Shown here one piece after another: positions 62,423-64,000 of a stretch of DNA of 64,000 nucleotides. Source of the DNA: an uncultured Agromyces sp. Its GTDB lineage: Bacteria; Actinomycetota; Actinomycetes; Actinomycetales; Microbacteriaceae. A program made the translations under genes and the position numbers. Where the stretch lies: positions 472,205 to 536,204 of the forward strand of contig CAJXGN010000001.1 in assembly GCA_913053875.1 (NCBI GenBank). The letters are read 5' to 3'. The first letter of the stretch is position 1, and each line of letters opens with the position of its first letter. A model generated the notes under the pieces. It was not told where the DNA came from and did not search any database. It was given only the letters and a program-made list of their open reading frames with translations.

Positions 62423-62626
62423 GGCCGCACCTCCTCGCGCGCTCGGGTGCGCGCACGTTCGTATTCTGCACCCCTCGCGAACGAGCTTCCGCAAGGAGCC
62501 CGGCGAACCGTCGACGACCGACCGTCGAAATGTCCATGCAGGCGCACCGAACACCTATGGGGATGGTCCGCGCGCAGTCGTAGCGTCGATGCCGCACCAC
62601 TCCTCACCATGCAAAGGAGCATCCTC

Positions 62627-64000
62627 ATGCAGCATCGCCCAGTGCGCCGCACTCGCGCCGCATCCGCTCTCGCGATCGCCATGATCGCCGGCCTCGCACT
62701 GTCGTCCTGCGCCGCGAGCGAGCAGCCCACCGACGACGGCGAACCCGTCGAACTCACGTTCCAGTCGTGGGTGCCGAACATCGACCAGGCGGTCGACGCG
62801 TTCAACGGCGCGCACGATGACATCCACGTCACCCTCGAGACCATCACCGCCGGCCCCGACGGCGGCTACGCCAAGATGTTCTCCGCCGTCGAAGCCGGCA
62901 ACCCGGCCGACGTCGCCCAGGTCGGCTACGACGCCATCCCGGAGTTCCTCGTGAACGACGCCGTCGAGGACATCACGGAACACGTCGGGGACTCGGCCGA
63001 CCTGTTCACCGAGTGGCAGTGGCAGACCGGAGTCTTCGGCGACCGCGTCTACGCCGTCCCGCAGGCATCCGGCCCGCTCGGGCAGTTCTACCGTGCCGAC
63101 CTGTTCGCCGAGGCGGGCGTCGAGGTCCCCACCACCTGGGACGAGTACTACGAGGCGGCGAAGGCCATCCGCGCCTCCGATCCCGACCGCTACATCACCG
63201 CGTTCGCCTTCAACCAGGCGCCGTGGCTCATCGGACTCTCCCAGCAGGGCGGCGGTGAGTGGTTCACCGCCGATGGCGACCGGTGGATCGTCGCGATCGA
63301 CGACGAGGAGACCATCAAGGTCGCCGACTACTGGCAGCGCATGATCGACGAGGACCTCGTGAAGGTCGAAGCCGACTTCTCGAGCGAGTGGAACGCCGAC
63401 CTGCAGAACGGCAACGTCGCGAGCTGGATCTCCGGGTCGTGGGCCGATGCGATCGTGCGCGGAACCGCTCCCGACACGTCCGGTAACTGGGCCGCAGCAC
63501 CGATGCCGCAGTGGGGCGAAGGGGAGACCGTCTCGGCCACGTGGGCCGGAGGATCGGCGAACATCGTCCTGAAGGGCTCGGAGCACCCGGCCGAGGCCGC
63601 CGAGTTCGCGCTCTGGCTCAACAGCGCTCCGGAGAGCGTGAACATCCTCACCAGCGTCGGTGCCGGCTGGCCTGCGATCACCGACCTCGAGTCGGTGGAC
63701 GCCCTGCAGGACGACCCCGAGGTGTTCGAGTTCTACGGCGGCCAGAACATCTGGGACGTCTTCGCCGAATCGGACGCGGCCGTCGCGTCGACCTGGCAGT
63801 GGCCGCCGCTGTCGCAGACCCTGTTCGCGGACCTGACCGACAACGTCAACCTGATGGCGAGTAACCTGACCGGCCAGGTCCGCAACATCGCCGAAGTGGC
63901 GACCGCGATCGCGACCGGCGACCTCTCGAAGAAGATCACCGTCGACGTGCAGGGCGAGATCCTCGAACTGAAGGACACCATCAACACGATGGTCGACCAG
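62627..64000 (+). CDS. Sugar-binding lipoprotein running in frame into a HAMP-kinase segment (partial)
   Basis: The frame is open for 458 codons and leaves the window without a stop. Residues 1-401 are an ABC sugar-binding lipoprotein: signal, lipobox LSSC (Cys28), then [36 protein letters not shown] and [11 protein letters not shown]. From about residue 402 the sequence reads [16 protein letters not shown] and [18 protein letters not shown], ending [14 protein letters not shown]. That is the repeat unit of cytoplasmic multi-HAMP histidine kinases. No membrane helix separates a secreted part from a cytosolic one, so the product as read makes no topological sense. The ATG follows AAAGGAG (62613-62619). 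True fusion, recombination or assembly chimera are all possible. Confidence 0.75.
   Translation, partial: MQHRPVRRTRAASALAIAMIAGLALSSCAASEQPTDDGEPVELTFQSWVPNIDQAVDAFNGAHDDIHVTLETITAGPDGGYAKMFSAVEAGNPADVAQVGYDAIPEFLVNDAVEDITEHVGDSADLFTEWQWQTGVFGDRVYAVPQASGPLGQFYRADLFAEAGVEVPTTWDEYYEAAKAIRASDPDRYITAFAFNQAPWLIGLSQQGGGEWFTADGDRWIVAIDDEETIKVADYWQRMIDEDLVKVEADFSSEWNADLQNGNVASWISGSWADAIVRGTAPDTSGNWAAAPMPQWGEGETVSATWAGGSANIVLKGSEHPAEAAEFALWLNSAPESVNILTSVGAGWPAITDLESVDALQDDPEVFEFYGGQNIWDVFAESDAAVASTWQWPPLSQTLFADLTDNVNLMASNLTGQVRNIAEVATAIATGDLSKKITVDVQGEILELKDTINTMVDQ

Noticed and set aside
1..64000. CRISPR arrays, complete insertion sequences or prophage genes
   Set aside because: No regularly spaced repeat-spacer pattern, transposase, integrase or phage structural gene was seen on either strand.

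Overview
This is a high-GC actinobacterial chromosome segment. Gene content and base use fit Microbacteriaceae (Agromyces/Microbacterium-like), but that placement is inferred from style and not from any search. Genes are packed tightly, many overlap by four bases (ATGA, GTGA or TTGA), and GTG starts are common. The high GC leaves very long empty antisense frames open, and these were not annotated.

Layout. 0-15 kb is mostly housekeeping: an ABC-2 exporter pair, recR-dnaX, a flavin monooxygenase / bile-acid-symporter-type carrier / SDR operon preceded by a perfect SOS (LexA) box, Nudix, signal peptidase I, pta-ackA, the small SRP RNA (minus strand), tRNA-Ser(GGA) and a general-stress-type membrane protein. 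15.2-16.1 kb is a toxin-antitoxin pair (HTH-MNT antitoxin and HepT/HEPN toxin). 16.1-26.1 kb is a plant-polysaccharide locus: LacI regulator, GH43-like protein, sugar ABC importer without ATPase, DUF624 protein, GH42 beta-galactosidase and GH51 arabinofuranosidase. 26-29.6 kb holds small functions: a GNAT gene broken by an amber codon, a phosphotransferase, and a thioredoxin-DUF2892 operon behind a CsoR/CstR-like operator. 29.7-37.6 kb, all on the minus strand, holds GH3, an N-acylamino-acid-racemase-like enolase, GNAT, an alditol-oxidase-like flavoprotein, a second GH51 and its LacI regulator. sufS-sufU and a PAP2 phosphatase follow.

40.2-49.5 kb is a ten-gene minus-strand cluster: cupin, Gfo/Idh/MocA dehydrogenase, TIM-barrel isomerase, sugar importer, GH127 beta-L-arabinofuranosidase, second TIM-barrel isomerase and a 3-hydroxyacyl-CoA-dehydrogenase-fold enzyme. 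It looks like uptake and oxidative breakdown of an arabinoside or other glycoside. At 49.6-53.3 kb a MocR-type regulator is divergent from a Tm-1-like / phosphoenolpyruvate-hydrolase-like pair of unknown function. 53.3-58.9 kb is a near-complete trans-4-hydroxy-L-proline catabolic operon under a perfect 26-bp palindrome. A Bcr/CflA transporter, a glycerate kinase and a ThuA-like protein follow.

At the right edge (62627 to the end) an open frame starts as a sugar-binding lipoprotein and passes, without a stop or a membrane helix, into the HAMP sequence of a cytoplasmic multi-HAMP kinase. This is either a real fusion or recombination, or an assembly chimera, and it is the oddest object here. 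Four copies of a long palindromic intergenic repeat, a 17-bp tandem repeat that holds both stop codons of a convergent gene pair, and several clear operators add non-coding structure.
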